From: Herbaspirillum robiniae
Lineage (GTDB): Bacteria > Pseudomonadota > Gammaproteobacteria > Burkholderiales > Burkholderiaceae_D
Length of the DNA stretch: 64,000 bases
Direction of reading: 5' to 3'
Assembly: GCF_002213415.1 (NCBI RefSeq)
Contig: NZ_NJGU01000014.1
Coordinates: 62,001-126,000, forward strand
The notes under the pieces are model-generated. The model made no database searches and was not told the DNA's origin. It worked only from the letters and a program-made list of their open reading frames with translations. Positions 54,869-63,298 of this stretch are shown in pieces. Position 1 is the first letter of the stretch; the number at the start of each line of letters is the position of its first letter. The translations under genes and the position numbers were made by a program.

Positions 54869-55849
54869 TCAAGTCGCCCCGCGCGCCGCCCGCACAAAGC
54901 GCTGCTCGACTACCCGGCTGCCCCATTGCTCGCCGGGCGCTTCCTCGGCCAGCGTGAAGCCGGCCGATTCGTACAGGTGGCGCGCCGCCTGCAGGCCCTG
55001 GAAGGTCCACAGGTAGGTCGCGAAGCCGTGGCCGTCGACGAAGTCCATGGCCTTTTGCAGCAGTACGCGGCCCACGCCGGTGCCGCGCAGGCTGTCGTCG
55101 ACGATGAACCAGCGCAGGTGGGCCAGGCCCGTGGCGGGGTCGCCGTCGATGGCGATCGAGGCCAGCGCGCGACCGTTTTCGACGTGCAGCCAGATCTCCT
55201 TGCCGGCTCCCGGCAGCGACTGGGCGAACGCGCCCAGGCCGCTTGCGACCTTGTCTTCGAAGTAGGCGCCAAATCCCGCGGTGTCGGCGTAGTAGCGCGC
55301 ATGCAGGCCGGCGATGTCGCCGATGCAGCCGGGCAGGTAGCCCTGGCGGATGGCGTCGCCGGGGGCGGCCGGGGCCGGGCGCGACATGTTGGGGTTGTCC
55401 TGCGACAGCGCCTGCGCATACAGGGCCAGCGCGCGCACCAGGCCCTGCTGGTCTTCCGGCACCAGGCGGGTGAGGGCGGCCGACACCTGGTCGGTGGCGA
55501 ACTTGTCGATCTTGCGGCGCAGCGCCTGGCCTTGCTCGGTCAGGTACAGGCCCCAGCCGCGGGCGTCGCCGTCCACCGCCGCGCGCCGCAGCAGGCCCAG
55601 CGACTCCAGCCGGGCCGCCTGGCGGCTGGTGTTGGATTTGTCCAGGCACAGGATCTCGCCCAGGTCGCGCGCCTGGATGCCGGGCGCCTGGCCGATTTCG
55701 ATGATGGCGTGCACGGCCGAGGGCGCCAGCTCGCTGCCGGCCAGGGTGCTGCGCATGAAGCCCAGTTCGCGCACCAGCTTGCGCGAGAGCTCGCGCAGCT
55801 GGCGGATGGTCTGCTCCCGCGGGGGCGTGTCGAGGCCGGCGAAGTCCAT
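54869..55849 (-). CDS. MarR-GNAT fusion: regulator with N-acetyltransferase domain
   Basis: 326-residue fusion. Residues about 5-155 form a MarR winged-helix domain (LRELSRKLVRELGFMR, LSxSAVHAIIEIG-like SELAPSAVHAIIEIGQ, LCLDKSNTSRQAARLESLGLLRR with the beta wing DGDARGWGLYLTEQG). Residues about 180-325 are a GNAT acetyltransferase with acetyl-CoA-binding SLRGTGVGRVLLQKAMDF (about 252-269, the R/Q-x-x-G-x-G/A motif) and HLYESAGF. ATG 55849 is preferred to 55861 because GGAG sits 10 bases upstream of it. A perfect inverted repeat overlaps the promoter, which implies autoregulation. Confidence 0.92.
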   Translation of the reverse strand: MDFAGLDTPPREQTIRQLRELSRKLVRELGFMRSTLAGSELAPSAVHAIIEIGQAPGIQARDLGEILCLDKSNTSRQAARLESLGLLRRAAVDGDARGWGLYLTEQGQALRRKIDKFATDQVSAALTRLVPEDQQGLVRALALYAQALSQDNPNMSRPAPAAPGDAIRQGYLPGCIGDIAGLHARYYADTAGFGAYFEDKVASGLGAFAQSLPGAGKEIWLHVENGRALASIAIDGDPATGLAHLRWFIVDDSLRGTGVGRVLLQKAMDFVDGHGFATYLWTFQGLQAARHLYESAGFTLAEEAPGEQWGSRVVEQRFVRAARGAT

Positions 55850-55861
55850 GCGATTCTCCAT

Positions 55862-55882
55862 TTGGTTGTATGTCGCAACCAA
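55862..55882. promoter_or_regulatory. MarR-type operator candidate ahead of the MarR-GNAT gene
   Basis: TTGGTTG, seven bases, CAACCAA: a perfect 21-bp interrupted palindrome that starts 13 bp upstream of the ATG at 55849. Size and symmetry fit a MarR dimer site. Confidence 0.6.
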
Positions 55883-56110
55883 TTTACCCTCAATTGCTTG
55901 CGATGCGCAACTGGTTTCGTGTTGTTCGCCGTCGCCGGAAAGCCGCGCGCTGCTGGGCCGGGCGCTCCGGCTGGAGTAAAATGGCGGCTTTCGCGCAGCC
56001 CGTCGGGTTTTTCCGTCCGCCAGCGCCCCGTCCCGTCCGCAGGTATGCGCAGGAGGAGGGCGGCATCGTCCGGGCCGCGCCCGTACTACGCCTACCGAAA
56101 GTCCCCGCAC

Positions 56111-57727
56111 ATGCTGCGCATCAACGAATTAGTCCTTCCGCTGGACCACACGGAAGAAGAGCTCAACGCCGCCATCCTCGAGCGCCTCGGCATCAAGGCC
56201 GACGAGCTGCTGTCCTTCAGCCTGTTCCGTCGCAGCTACGACGCCCGCAAGAAGGCCGCCATCACGCTCACCTACACCATCGACGTCGAGCTCAAGGACG
56301 AGGCCGGCGTGCTGGAGCGCAACAGGAAAAAGACCAACGTCGGCCCCACTCCCGACACCGGCTACCACTTCGTCGGCCAGGCGCCGGCCGGCCTGAAGAA
56401 GCGCCCGGTGGTGATCGGCTTCGGCCCGTGCGGGCTGTTCGCAGCCCTGCTGCTGGCCGAGATGGGTTTCAACCCGATCATCCTGGAGCGCGGCAAGACC
56501 GTGCGCGAGCGCACCAAGGACACCTGGGGCCTGTGGCGCCAGCGCGAGTTGAAGCCTGAGTCGAACGTGCAGTTCGGCGAAGGCGGCGCCGGCACCTTCT
56601 CCGACGGCAAGCTCTACAGCCAGGTCAAGGATCCCAAGCACTACGGCCGCAAGGTGCTGACCGAGTTCGTCGCCGCCGACGCGCCGCCGGAGATCATGTA
56701 CGTCAGCAAGCCGCACATCGGCACCTTCCGCCTGGTGAAGATGATCCAGCTGATGCGCGACAAGATCGAGAAGCTGGGCGGCGAATTCCGCTTCGAGCAG
56801 CGGGTGGAGGATGTGCAGATCGAAGACGGCCAGATCCGCGGCCTGACCCTGGCCTCGGGCGAGCAGATCGAGGCCGACCATGTGGTGCTGGCCATCGGCC
56901 ACAGCGCGCGCGACACCTTCGAGATGCTGTACGAGCGCGGCGTCTACATCGAGGCCAAGCCGTTCTCGATCGGTTTCCGCGCCGAGCACCCGCAGTCGCT
57001 GATCGACAAGTGCCGCTTCGGCCCCAGCGCCGGCCATCCCATCCTGGGCGCGGCCGACTACAAGCTGGTGCACCATGCTTCCAACGGCCGCTCGGTCTAC
57101 AGCTTCTGCATGTGCCCGGGCGGCACCGTGGTGGCGGCGACCTCGGAGCCGGGCCGCGTGGTCACCAACGGCATGAGCCAGTACTCGCGCAACGAGCGCA
57201 ACGCCAACAGCGGCATCGTGGTGGGCATCTCGCCGGAGGATTATCCCGGCCATCCGCTGGCCGGCATCGCCTTCCAGCGCGAGTGGGAAAGCCGCGCCTA
57301 TGAGCTGGGCGGCCACAACTACGACGCGCCGGCGCAGCTGGTGGGCGACTTCATCGCCAACCGCCCGTCGACCGCGCAGGCCAGCGTGGAGCCGTCCTAC
57401 AAGCCGGGCGTGAAGTGGGGCGACCTGAACCCGTCGCTGCCCAAGTACGCCATCGACGCCATCCGCGAGGCGCTGCCGGCCTTCGACAAGCAGATCCGCG
57501 GCTACTCCATGCACGACGCCGTGCTGACCGGCATCGAAACCCGCACCTCCTCGCCCATCCGCATCAAGCGCGACGACCATACCCTGCAAAGCCTGAACAC
57601 CCGCGGCCTGTACCCGGCCGGCGAGGGCGCGGGCTATGCCGGCGGCATCATGTCGGCGGCCATCGACGGCATCCGCGTGGCCGAAGCGCTGGCGCTGGAC
57701 ATCATCGCCGAGTCCGGCCGCCGCTGA
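56111..57727 (+). CDS. FAD-dependent dehydrogenase, COG2509 type
   Basis: 538-residue flavoprotein. The N-terminal 95 residues (MLRINELVLPLDHTEEEL, LSFSLFRRSYDARKKAAI) form the DUF-like lead domain typical of this uncharacterised group; the dinucleotide-binding motif PVVIGFGPCGLFAALLLAEMG is at about 98-118. Later segments FGEGGAGTFSDGKLYS (about 156-171), HVVLAIGHSARDTFEML, FSFCMCPGGTVVAA-like VYSFCMCPGGTVVAATSEPG, and the terminal GLYPAGEGAGYAGGIMSAAIDG (in pieces, FAD contact) match the group. The reaction is not known. The gene is divergent from the MarR-GNAT fusion, 260 bp away. Confidence 0.9.
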   Translation: MLRINELVLPLDHTEEELNAAILERLGIKADELLSFSLFRRSYDARKKAAITLTYTIDVELKDEAGVLERNRKKTNVGPTPDTGYHFVGQAPAGLKKRPVVIGFGPCGLFAALLLAEMGFNPIILERGKTVRERTKDTWGLWRQRELKPESNVQFGEGGAGTFSDGKLYSQVKDPKHYGRKVLTEFVAADAPPEIMYVSKPHIGTFRLVKMIQLMRDKIEKLGGEFRFEQRVEDVQIEDGQIRGLTLASGEQIEADHVVLAIGHSARDTFEMLYERGVYIEAKPFSIGFRAEHPQSLIDKCRFGPSAGHPILGAADYKLVHHASNGRSVYSFCMCPGGTVVAATSEPGRVVTNGMSQYSRNERNANSGIVVGISPEDYPGHPLAGIAFQREWESRAYELGGHNYDAPAQLVGDFIANRPSTAQASVEPSYKPGVKWGDLNPSLPKYAIDAIREALPAFDKQIRGYSMHDAVLTGIETRTSSPIRIKRDDHTLQSLNTRGLYPAGEGAGYAGGIMSAAIDGIRVAEALALDIIAESGRR

Positions 57728-57812
57728 CACTGAGGTAACGCCGGCGGCAGCGTTGCGCTTGCCGCCGACATGGCGTCAGCGCTACGTTCAGCGACGAATG
57801 GATGAGCAAAGC

Positions 57813-57847
57813 AAAAGGCCGCTCCGGTTTCCCGGAGCGGCCTTTTT
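57813..57847. terminator. bidirectional terminator between convergent FAD-dehydrogenase and phasin genes
   Basis: AAAAGGCCGCTCCGG, loop TTTC, CCGGAGCGGCCTTTT: about 15 bp of perfect stem with A and T tracts on the two sides. It lies between the two stop codons and can serve both. Confidence 0.93.
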
Positions 57848-57876
57848 CGTTTGCCTGGTCCTGCTTGCTGCGCGGA

Positions 57877-58446
57877 TTACTTCTTGGCGCGGGTCGAAGC
57901 GGTGGCCTTTTCAGCGGCGGCGGTGAATTGCTTGGTCGCGTTGGCCAGGTTGGCTTCCAGGGTTTCGACGGCTTGCTTGGAGTTCTTGGACAGTTGCTCG
58001 TAGGCGGCGTTGGCGTTGGTCAGGGTAGCCTTCAGCAGCGACACGGCTTGTTCCGAACCCGGGGGCGCGTTCTTGCTGATTTCGTCGATCAGGGCCGACA
58101 GCTTGCGGCTGGTGTCGGCGATCTGGGCTTCGGCGGCCTTGGTGAATTCAGCCTGGGTGGTGGACACGATGCCGGCCAGGTGGCGACCGTAGGCGGTGGC
58201 CTTGTCGGCGCCCGGCTGGGCTTGCGCGGCGGCCAGGGCCAGCAGTTCCTGCGGATCCTTGGCGGCGGCCAGCTGCTTGGCGGCGGCGGCGGCTTCTTCC
58301 AGCGAGGCCTTGGTGGCCGACAGGTTCAGCTCGACGATCTTTTCCACGCCTTCGAAGGCCTTGGCGGTCAGGTTGTTGATCAGGTCCAGTTGGGCCTGCA
58401 GGTTGGATTTGGTGGCGGCGGAAAACTGATCTTGGTACGAGAACAT
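57877..58446 (-). CDS. phaP: phasin PhaP
   Basis: 189-residue granule-associated protein that coats polyhydroxyalkanoate inclusions. It begins FSYQDQFSAATKSNLQAQLDLINNLTAKAFEGVEKIVELNLSATKASLEEA (in pieces), the betaproteobacterial phasin pattern, is almost entirely helical and Ala-rich, lacks a signal peptide and ends in a Lys-rich tail. The start is ATG 58446 with AAGGAG seven bases upstream. Two TGC-N3-GCA sites upstream match the kind of motif described for the PHB regulator (PhbF/PhaR) of Herbaspirillum, as I recall it. Confidence 0.95.
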   Translation of the reverse strand: MFSYQDQFSAATKSNLQAQLDLINNLTAKAFEGVEKIVELNLSATKASLEEAAAAAKQLAAAKDPQELLALAAAQAQPGADKATAYGRHLAGIVSTTQAEFTKAAEAQIADTSRKLSALIDEISKNAPPGSEQAVSLLKATLTNANAAYEQLSKNSKQAVETLEANLANATKQFTAAAEKATASTRAKK

Positions 58447-58554
58447 CTTCATCTCCTTGAATGGTAATGATGAGTACAACTCAATCGTGAAAAGCAGCCG
58501 GAATAATCGGCTATCCGGAGCGGCTTTCGACCAGAATCAACCAACAATCATGAT

Positions 58555-58567
58555 TTGTGCGCCGCAA
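58555..58567. promoter_or_regulatory. PhbF/PhaR-like half-palindromic site upstream of phaP
   Basis: TTGTGC-GCC-GCAA, a TGC-N3-GCA core about 110 bp upstream of the phaP start. It differs by about one base from the motif I recall for the Herbaspirillum PHB regulator. Confidence 0.5.
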
Positions 58568-58606
58568 CAATTCCTATTTTATGCACTTCTTTGGTGAGGT
58601 CAAGCA

Positions 58607-58629
58607 TATTTTGTGCGTCGCACAAAATA
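58607..58629. promoter_or_regulatory. 23-bp palindrome upstream of phaP, PhbF/PhaR-like
   Basis: TATTTTGTGCG, T, CGCACAAAATA: 11-bp perfect arms with one central base, holding the TGC-N3-GCA core. It is 56 bp from the other site. In this gap, 160-180 bp upstream of phaP and 57 bp downstream of the convergently placed patatin stop, its most likely target is phaP. Confidence 0.6.
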
Positions 58630-58685
58630 ATTTGTAACAACGTAGAGATTATACGACGCCAATACCGGCGCGGGTTTGCGCACGA

Positions 58686-59918
58686 TCAAGACGAACGTTC
58701 GGTCGCTTTGGACGGCTTCACATAGGTCTCGCCGGTCGGCAGCTCGTGCACCACGATGCCCGCGTCCGACTCCTCGAACGGGCAGCCGTGGCTGACCTCG
58801 ATGCCGCGCAGGCCGTCCTGGTAGCCCTGTTCCCAGCGCCACAGCACCGAGCCGCGCGCGAAGTTGGCGTCCTTGGAAGCCATGTTCCAGTCGCGCCCGG
58901 CGTAGGCCAGGCGCACGATGTGGATGGTGGTGTCGGCACCCAGCTCGGCCATCATCTTGCGGTCGGCGGCCGTCAGCATGGCCGGCGGCAGGCGCTTGTA
59001 GAGCGCGTGGGCGGCGCGGCGCAGCTGGTATTGCTTGAGATAGGCGTCGATATGGCGCTGCGAGCGCGAGGCGAAGGTGACGTCCTTCTCGCGCGTCTGC
59101 ACCTCTTCCAGCGTGCGCGGCTCGGGGCCGTCGGCATGCCACAGGTCGACCATCATGCACAGCGTGTTCATGCGCGGCTCGTCGTTGAGCACGGCTTCCA
59201 TCGGCGTATTGGAGTACAGCCCGCCGTCCCAGTACAACTCGCCGTCCACCCGCACCGGCGCAAAGCCGGGCGGCAGCGCGCCGCTGGCCATGACGTGCTC
59301 GGGGCCGATGGGGCGGCTGGCGGAGTCGAACTTGACCAGCGTGCCGCAGGTGACCTTGACCGCCGACACCGTCATGCGGATGCCGGAGTCGCCGTTGAGG
59401 TAATCGAAGTCGACCAGCCGCGCCAGCGTGTCCTGCAGCTCGGCCGTGCTGTAGAAGCTGGCCTCCTCGGGCGGCACCGGCAGGCCCAGCGCGAACGGGT
59501 TCAGCGGGCGCGGCCGGAAGAAGCCCGGCGCGCCGCGCACGAAGGTGTCCAGCGTGGTCATGCGGGTCGCCAGCGGGCGCAGGTTGTCGGGCACCTGGCG
59601 CAGGTCGAACAGGTCGGGATGGGCCACCGTCTCCCAGAACTCGCGCAGGCGGGCGATGCGGGTCTCGCGCGGGTTGCCGGCGATCAGCGCGGCATTGATG
59701 GCGCCGATCGAGGTGCCGACCACCCAGTCGGGCGTAAGGCCGTTCTCATGCAGGGCCTGGTAGACCCCGGCCTGGTAGGCGCCCAGCGCGCCGCCCCCTT
59801 GCAGCACCAGCGCCACGCGCGGCTTGCCGGCTTGGCTGTGGCGACGCCCGGCGGCGGGTTTGGCGGCAGCCGTCTTGCGGCGGCCGGAGGGGGGAGTCTG
59901 CTCGGGGTCCTTGCGCAT
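58686..59918 (-). CDS. patatin-like phospholipase with DUF3734 domain
   Basis: 410-residue serine lipid acyl hydrolase. An Arg/Lys/Pro-rich N-terminus (1-33) leads into the patatin domain: oxyanion loop LQGGGALGAYQAGVY (about 39-53), nucleophile Ser70 in GTSIG and catalytic Asp231 in YWDGGLYSNTP. The C-terminal 130 residues (EVQTREKDVTFASRSQRHIDAYLKQ onward, in pieces) match the DUF3734 extension. AAGGAAGG precedes the ATG. In PHA-storing bacteria related enzymes have been linked to granules; here the phasin gene is the downstream neighbour on the same strand, but 239 bp and regulatory sites separate them. Confidence 0.92.
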   Translation of the reverse strand: MRKDPEQTPPSGRRKTAAAKPAAGRRHSQAGKPRVALVLQGGGALGAYQAGVYQALHENGLTPDWVVGTSIGAINAALIAGNPRETRIARLREFWETVAHPDLFDLRQVPDNLRPLATRMTTLDTFVRGAPGFFRPRPLNPFALGLPVPPEEASFYSTAELQDTLARLVDFDYLNGDSGIRMTVSAVKVTCGTLVKFDSASRPIGPEHVMASGALPPGFAPVRVDGELYWDGGLYSNTPMEAVLNDEPRMNTLCMMVDLWHADGPEPRTLEEVQTREKDVTFASRSQRHIDAYLKQYQLRRAAHALYKRLPPAMLTAADRKMMAELGADTTIHIVRLAYAGRDWNMASKDANFARGSVLWRWEQGYQDGLRGIEVSHGCPFEESDAGIVVHELPTGETYVKPSKATERSS

Positions 59919-60050
59919 GTTCCTTCCTTTTCGGGGTGGCCCTGGAGAGATCGACGGCCGGAGGAAACGTTCAGCGACGTTCAGAAGGGTTCTAGCATAG
60001 CGCGCTTACGGCGCCGTGACCTGACAGACTGGATGAACGGCAGGAAAGGC

Positions 60051-60263
60051 TCAGCCGCGCCGGCTGCGCCAGGCCTCGAGCAGCTGGCGCGCCTGCACGT
60101 CGAGCTGCTCGGCGGCGAGCTCGTGGCGGCGCTCGTAGATCATCATGGCGTACACGCCGGCCAGCGCATTCACCTCGGGCGACAGCGCGCATTCCTCGCC
60201 GGTGGCCGGGCGCTGCTGGCGCCAATAATTGATGGCTTCTTCGAGTTCGGTGAGGGTGAGCAT
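60051..60263 (-). CDS. DUF3717 family protein
   Basis: 70-residue protein that matches the DUF3717 pattern: LTLTELEEAINYWRQQRPATGEECALSPEVNALAGVYAMMIY (in pieces, 2-43), followed by an amphipathic helix and a basic end (WRSRRG). It is cytosolic and mostly helical. Function is unknown; the family is common in Burkholderiales. It lies on the same strand as, and between, the patatin and MFS genes. Confidence 0.82.
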   Translation of the reverse strand: MLTLTELEEAINYWRQQRPATGEECALSPEVNALAGVYAMMIYERRHELAAEQLDVQARQLLEAWRSRRG

Positions 60264-60331
60264 GACGATGGTTCTTGGAAAGGCTGCAATGGATCGTCAC
60301 GGCATTTTATCGTACCTGCCGCCACCACTGG

Positions 60332-60481
60332 CTAAAAACACAGGTAAATCCGGTTGGCCAGGTCGACGATGAAAGCCGGTTGCAGATAGGCCAGGAAGAT
60401 CGCCCCCAGCACGCCCGCGCCGGCCCCCGCCAGCAGCAGCCGGCGCAGCCGCAGCGAGGGAAGGGGGCGGGGCGAGGTCAT
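60332..60481 (-). CDS. 49-residue single-pass membrane peptide
   Basis: A short open frame from ATG 60481 to TAG at 60332, starting 15 bp after the stop of the MFS gene on the same strand. The peptide has an Arg-rich N-terminus (PSLRLRRLL), one hydrophobic helix (LLAGAGAGVLGAIFLAYL, about 15-32) and a tail PAFIVDLANRIYLCF. I recall small betaproteobacterial proteins with a similar xPxFxVDLANxxxxCF ending. The coupling to the MFS gene and the clear topology make it a likely real small gene of unknown role. Confidence 0.6.
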   Translation of the reverse strand: MTSPRPLPSLRLRRLLLAGAGAGVLGAIFLAYLQPAFIVDLANRIYLCF

Positions 60482-60495
60482 GACGGCGACTCCGC

Positions 60496-61707
60496 TTACC
60501 GCGCCGCCAGCGGGCGGGCGATGGCCTGCTCGCGCACCGGCAGGTTGATCAGCGTGGCGAAGATGCCCAGGCCCAGCGTGATGGCCCAGACCGTGTCATA
60601 GCTGCCCTGGCGCGTGAACAGCCAGCCGCCCAGCCACACGCCCAGGAAGCTGCCCACCTGGTGCGAGAAAAACACGAAGCCCGACAGCATCGACAGGTGC
60701 TTCACCCCGAAGATGCCGGCCACGATGCCGTTGGTGAGCGGAACCGTGGACAGCCACAGCACGCCCATGGCCGCCGCGAACAGGTAGACCGACCACGCCG
60801 ACAGAGGCGCCGCCAGGAACAGCGCGATGGCCACGCTGCGCGACAAGTAGATGCCCGCCAGCAGGAAGCGCTTGGGCATGAGCCCGCCCAGCTTGCCCGC
60901 GTAATACGAGCCGAAGATGTTGAACAGGCCGATCAGCGCCAGCGCGATCACCGCCACGTTGGGATCCATGATGCCCTTGTCCTTCAGGTAGGAGGGCAGG
61001 TGGGCGCCGATGAACACCACCTGGAAGCCGCACACGAAGTATCCCGCCACCAGCAGCTGGAACGGGCGATGGCCGAAGGCCTCGCGGATCGCCTCGCCGA
61101 TGCTCTGGCCGTGCGCGGCCAGAGCCAGCGGCGGCTCCTTCAGGCGCAGCGCCATCGGCAGCATCAACACCAGCACCAGCGCGGCCAGCCAGAAGAAGGC
61201 CTGCTGCCAGCCGGCCAGCGAGATCAGCTGCTGCTCCACCGGCATCATCATGAACTGGCCGAAGGAACCCGCCGCCGAAGAAATGCCGAAGGCCCACGAG
61301 CGTTTCTCCGGCGGCGCGCTGCGGCCGACGATGCCGCTGATGGCGCCGAAGGCGGTACAGGCCAGCGCCGCGCCGATCAGCACGCCCGAGCCCACCACGA
61401 ACAGCGTGGGTTGGTCCACCAGCGCCATCCACAGCAGGCCGCCGGCATACAGGAAGGCGCCCAGCACGATCATGCGCGCCGTGCCGAAGCGGTCGCAGGC
61501 CATGCCGGCGAAGGGGCCGATGGCGCCCCACATCAGGTTTTGCATGGCGATGGCCAGCGAGAAGGTCTCGCGGGTCCAGCCGTGGGCCTGTGAAATCGGC
61601 TGCAGCCAGAAGCCCAGGCCATGGCGCACGCCCATGGCCAGCGTGAGCACGACGCCGCTGGCGATGAGCACGGTCTTGAAATCCGGGGCGCGGTCGGTGT
61701 GGAACAT
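60496..61707 (-). CDS. MFS transporter, monocarboxylate/oxalate-formate-like
   Basis: 403-residue twelve-helix carrier. The pattern SGVVLTLAMGVRHGLGFWLQPISQAHGWTRETFSLAIAMQNLMWGAIGPFAGMACDRFG (in pieces, 13-71), with the A motif-like ACDRFGTARM, matches the MCT/OFA-type MFS group. A second-half PKRFLLAG and STVPLTNGIVAGIFGVKHLSMLSG are also characteristic of that group. Substrate is unknown; organic acid transport or drug resistance are possible. A small membrane peptide gene follows within 15 bp. It is divergent from the next MFS gene. Confidence 0.9.
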   Translation of the reverse strand: MFHTDRAPDFKTVLIASGVVLTLAMGVRHGLGFWLQPISQAHGWTRETFSLAIAMQNLMWGAIGPFAGMACDRFGTARMIVLGAFLYAGGLLWMALVDQPTLFVVGSGVLIGAALACTAFGAISGIVGRSAPPEKRSWAFGISSAAGSFGQFMMMPVEQQLISLAGWQQAFFWLAALVLVLMLPMALRLKEPPLALAAHGQSIGEAIREAFGHRPFQLLVAGYFVCGFQVVFIGAHLPSYLKDKGIMDPNVAVIALALIGLFNIFGSYYAGKLGGLMPKRFLLAGIYLSRSVAIALFLAAPLSAWSVYLFAAAMGVLWLSTVPLTNGIVAGIFGVKHLSMLSGFVFFSHQVGSFLGVWLGGWLFTRQGSYDTVWAITLGLGIFATLINLPVREQAIARPLAAR

Positions 61708-62026
61708 GTGTCTCTTCCCTTGAGGTCTTGTCGTTATGGAGCGCAGGGCGGTGCGAGCCGCCTGCGCTTATGCGTTTTTCTTCTATTGTCCGGCGAGTTT
61801 ACTGCAAAGCCGCCCGCGTCACCGGCGCGCCGATTGTGCTGCCCCGCAAAAACGGGGTCGCGCCTGCAGGAAATCGCCATCTGGGTTAAGGTTCGCGCTT
61901 GAAGATGCTGCAATACAGCATGAGCTTGCGCGACACCGCATCCGTAGGCCGCCGAACCCGTCGCACATCGCTACCCATCGCCGCGCTTCGCCACATCGCC
62001 CCACAGCCACGCTACCGGAGAAAAAC
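61708..62026. other. 319-bp divergent gap between two MFS genes
   Basis: No gene is visible. It contains a bulged 11-bp hairpin at 61740-61768 followed by a T-rich run, of unknown use, and an inverted repeat ATGCTG-N5-CAGCAT at 61905-61921. Confidence 0.5.
61905..61921. promoter_or_regulatory. inverted repeat ATGCTG-N5-CAGCAT
   Basis: A perfect 6-bp dyad about 105 bp upstream of the AraJ-like MFS gene, of a size fitting a LysR or TetR/MarR site. No regulator gene is adjacent. Confidence 0.3.
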
Positions 62027-63235
62027 ATGCCCATCCCATTATTCGCCCTGGCGCTATGCGCCTTCGCCATCGGCACCACCGAATTCGTCATCATGGGCCT
62101 GCTGCCCGAGATGGCCGCCGACCTGCAGGTCAGCCTGCCGGCCGCCGGCTACCTGGTCAGCGGCTACGCGCTGGGCGTGACGGTGGGCGCGCCCATCCTG
62201 GCCTCGGTGACCAGCCGCATCGCGCCCAAGAAGGCGCTGGCCATGCTGATGCTGATCTTCATCGCCGGCAACCTGCTGTGCGCGCTGTCGGTCAACTACG
62301 GCATGTTGATGGTGGCGCGCGTGGTGACCTCCTTCGCCCACGGCTCCTTCTTCGGCCTGGGCGCGGTGGTCGCCACCAGCCTGGTCGCCAGGGAGAAGCA
62401 GGCCAGCGCCATCGCCCTGATGTTTACCGGCCTGACCCTGGCCAACGTGGTGGGCGTGCCGGCCGGCACGCTGCTGGGCCAGGCCTTCGGCTGGCGCGCC
62501 ACCTTCTTCGGCGTGACCGCCATCGGCCTGGTGTCGCTGGCGGCCGTGATGGCATTTTTGCCCGCGCGCATCCAGACCTCGGACGGCACCGCCGAAGACA
62601 GCGCCGCGCTCTGGCGCAGCAAGCCGGTGTGGCTGGCCTTCGCCACCACCGTCGTCTTCAGCGCCAGCACCTTTGCGGTGTTCACCTACATCGCGCCGAT
62701 CCTGCGCGACGTCAGCGGCATCTCGCCGCGCGGCGTGGCCGGCGTGCTGCTGCTGATCGGCGTGGGCCTGGCGGTGGGCAACATCATCGGCGGCAAGCTG
62801 GCCGACCGCAGCGTGATGACCGCGCTGCGCATCAACTTCAGCGCGCTGGGCGCGATCCTGCTGGTCTTCATGGTCACCAGCCATGCGCCGGTCAGCGCCA
62901 TCGTCACCGTGTTCCTGTGGGGCATGGCGGCCTTTGCCGCCGTCCCGGCGCTGCAGATGAACGTGATGGGCAAGGCCGCGATGGCGCCCATCCTGGCCTC
63001 GACGCTCAACATCGGCGCCTTCAACCTGGGCAACGCCGCCGGCGCCTTCGGCGGCGGCGCGGTGCTGACCCTGGGCTTCGGCCTGACCGGGATCCCTTTG
63101 CTGGGTGCGGTGCTGGCGTTTATCTCGCTGGCCCTGGCGCTGTGGGGCGCGGCGCTGGACCGCCGCGCGCCCAAGGCAGTGGATCACGCCGTGCACGACC
63201 AGGCGCGCAGGGAAGAGCCAGCCTGCGTGGAGTGA
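62027..63235 (+). CDS. MFS exporter, AraJ/PbuE (DHA1) type
   Basis: 402-residue drug:H+ antiporter-1 family protein. The start PLFALALCAFAIGTTEFVIMGLLPEMAADLQVSLPAAGYLVSGYALGVTVGAP (in pieces, 3-56) is diagnostic of the AraJ/YdhP/PbuE subgroup; TFTGLTLANVVGVPAGTLLGQ-like FTGLTLANVVGVPAGTLLG (about 144-162) is motif C, the antiporter signature. The ATG at 62027 is preceded by CCGGAG at ideal spacing. These exporters expel purines, sugars or drugs; the substrate is not evident. A strong terminator follows. Confidence 0.92.
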   Translation: MPIPLFALALCAFAIGTTEFVIMGLLPEMAADLQVSLPAAGYLVSGYALGVTVGAPILASVTSRIAPKKALAMLMLIFIAGNLLCALSVNYGMLMVARVVTSFAHGSFFGLGAVVATSLVAREKQASAIALMFTGLTLANVVGVPAGTLLGQAFGWRATFFGVTAIGLVSLAAVMAFLPARIQTSDGTAEDSAALWRSKPVWLAFATTVVFSASTFAVFTYIAPILRDVSGISPRGVAGVLLLIGVGLAVGNIIGGKLADRSVMTALRINFSALGAILLVFMVTSHAPVSAIVTVFLWGMAAFAAVPALQMNVMGKAAMAPILASTLNIGAFNLGNAAGAFGGGAVLTLGFGLTGIPLLGAVLAFISLALALWGAALDRRAPKAVDHAVHDQARREEPACVE

Positions 63236-63256
63236 GCGCCGGAGATGACGCGATGG

Positions 63257-63290
63257 AAAAACCGCCCGGAAGAACCCGGGCGGTTTTTTT
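63257..63290 (+). terminator. terminator of the AraJ-like exporter gene
   Basis: ACCGCCCGG, loop AAGAAC, CCGGGCGGT with A5 before and T7 after: a 9-bp core (13 bp with the A/T flanks), 21 bp after the stop. Confidence 0.93.
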
Positions 63291-63298
63291 ATGCACAG

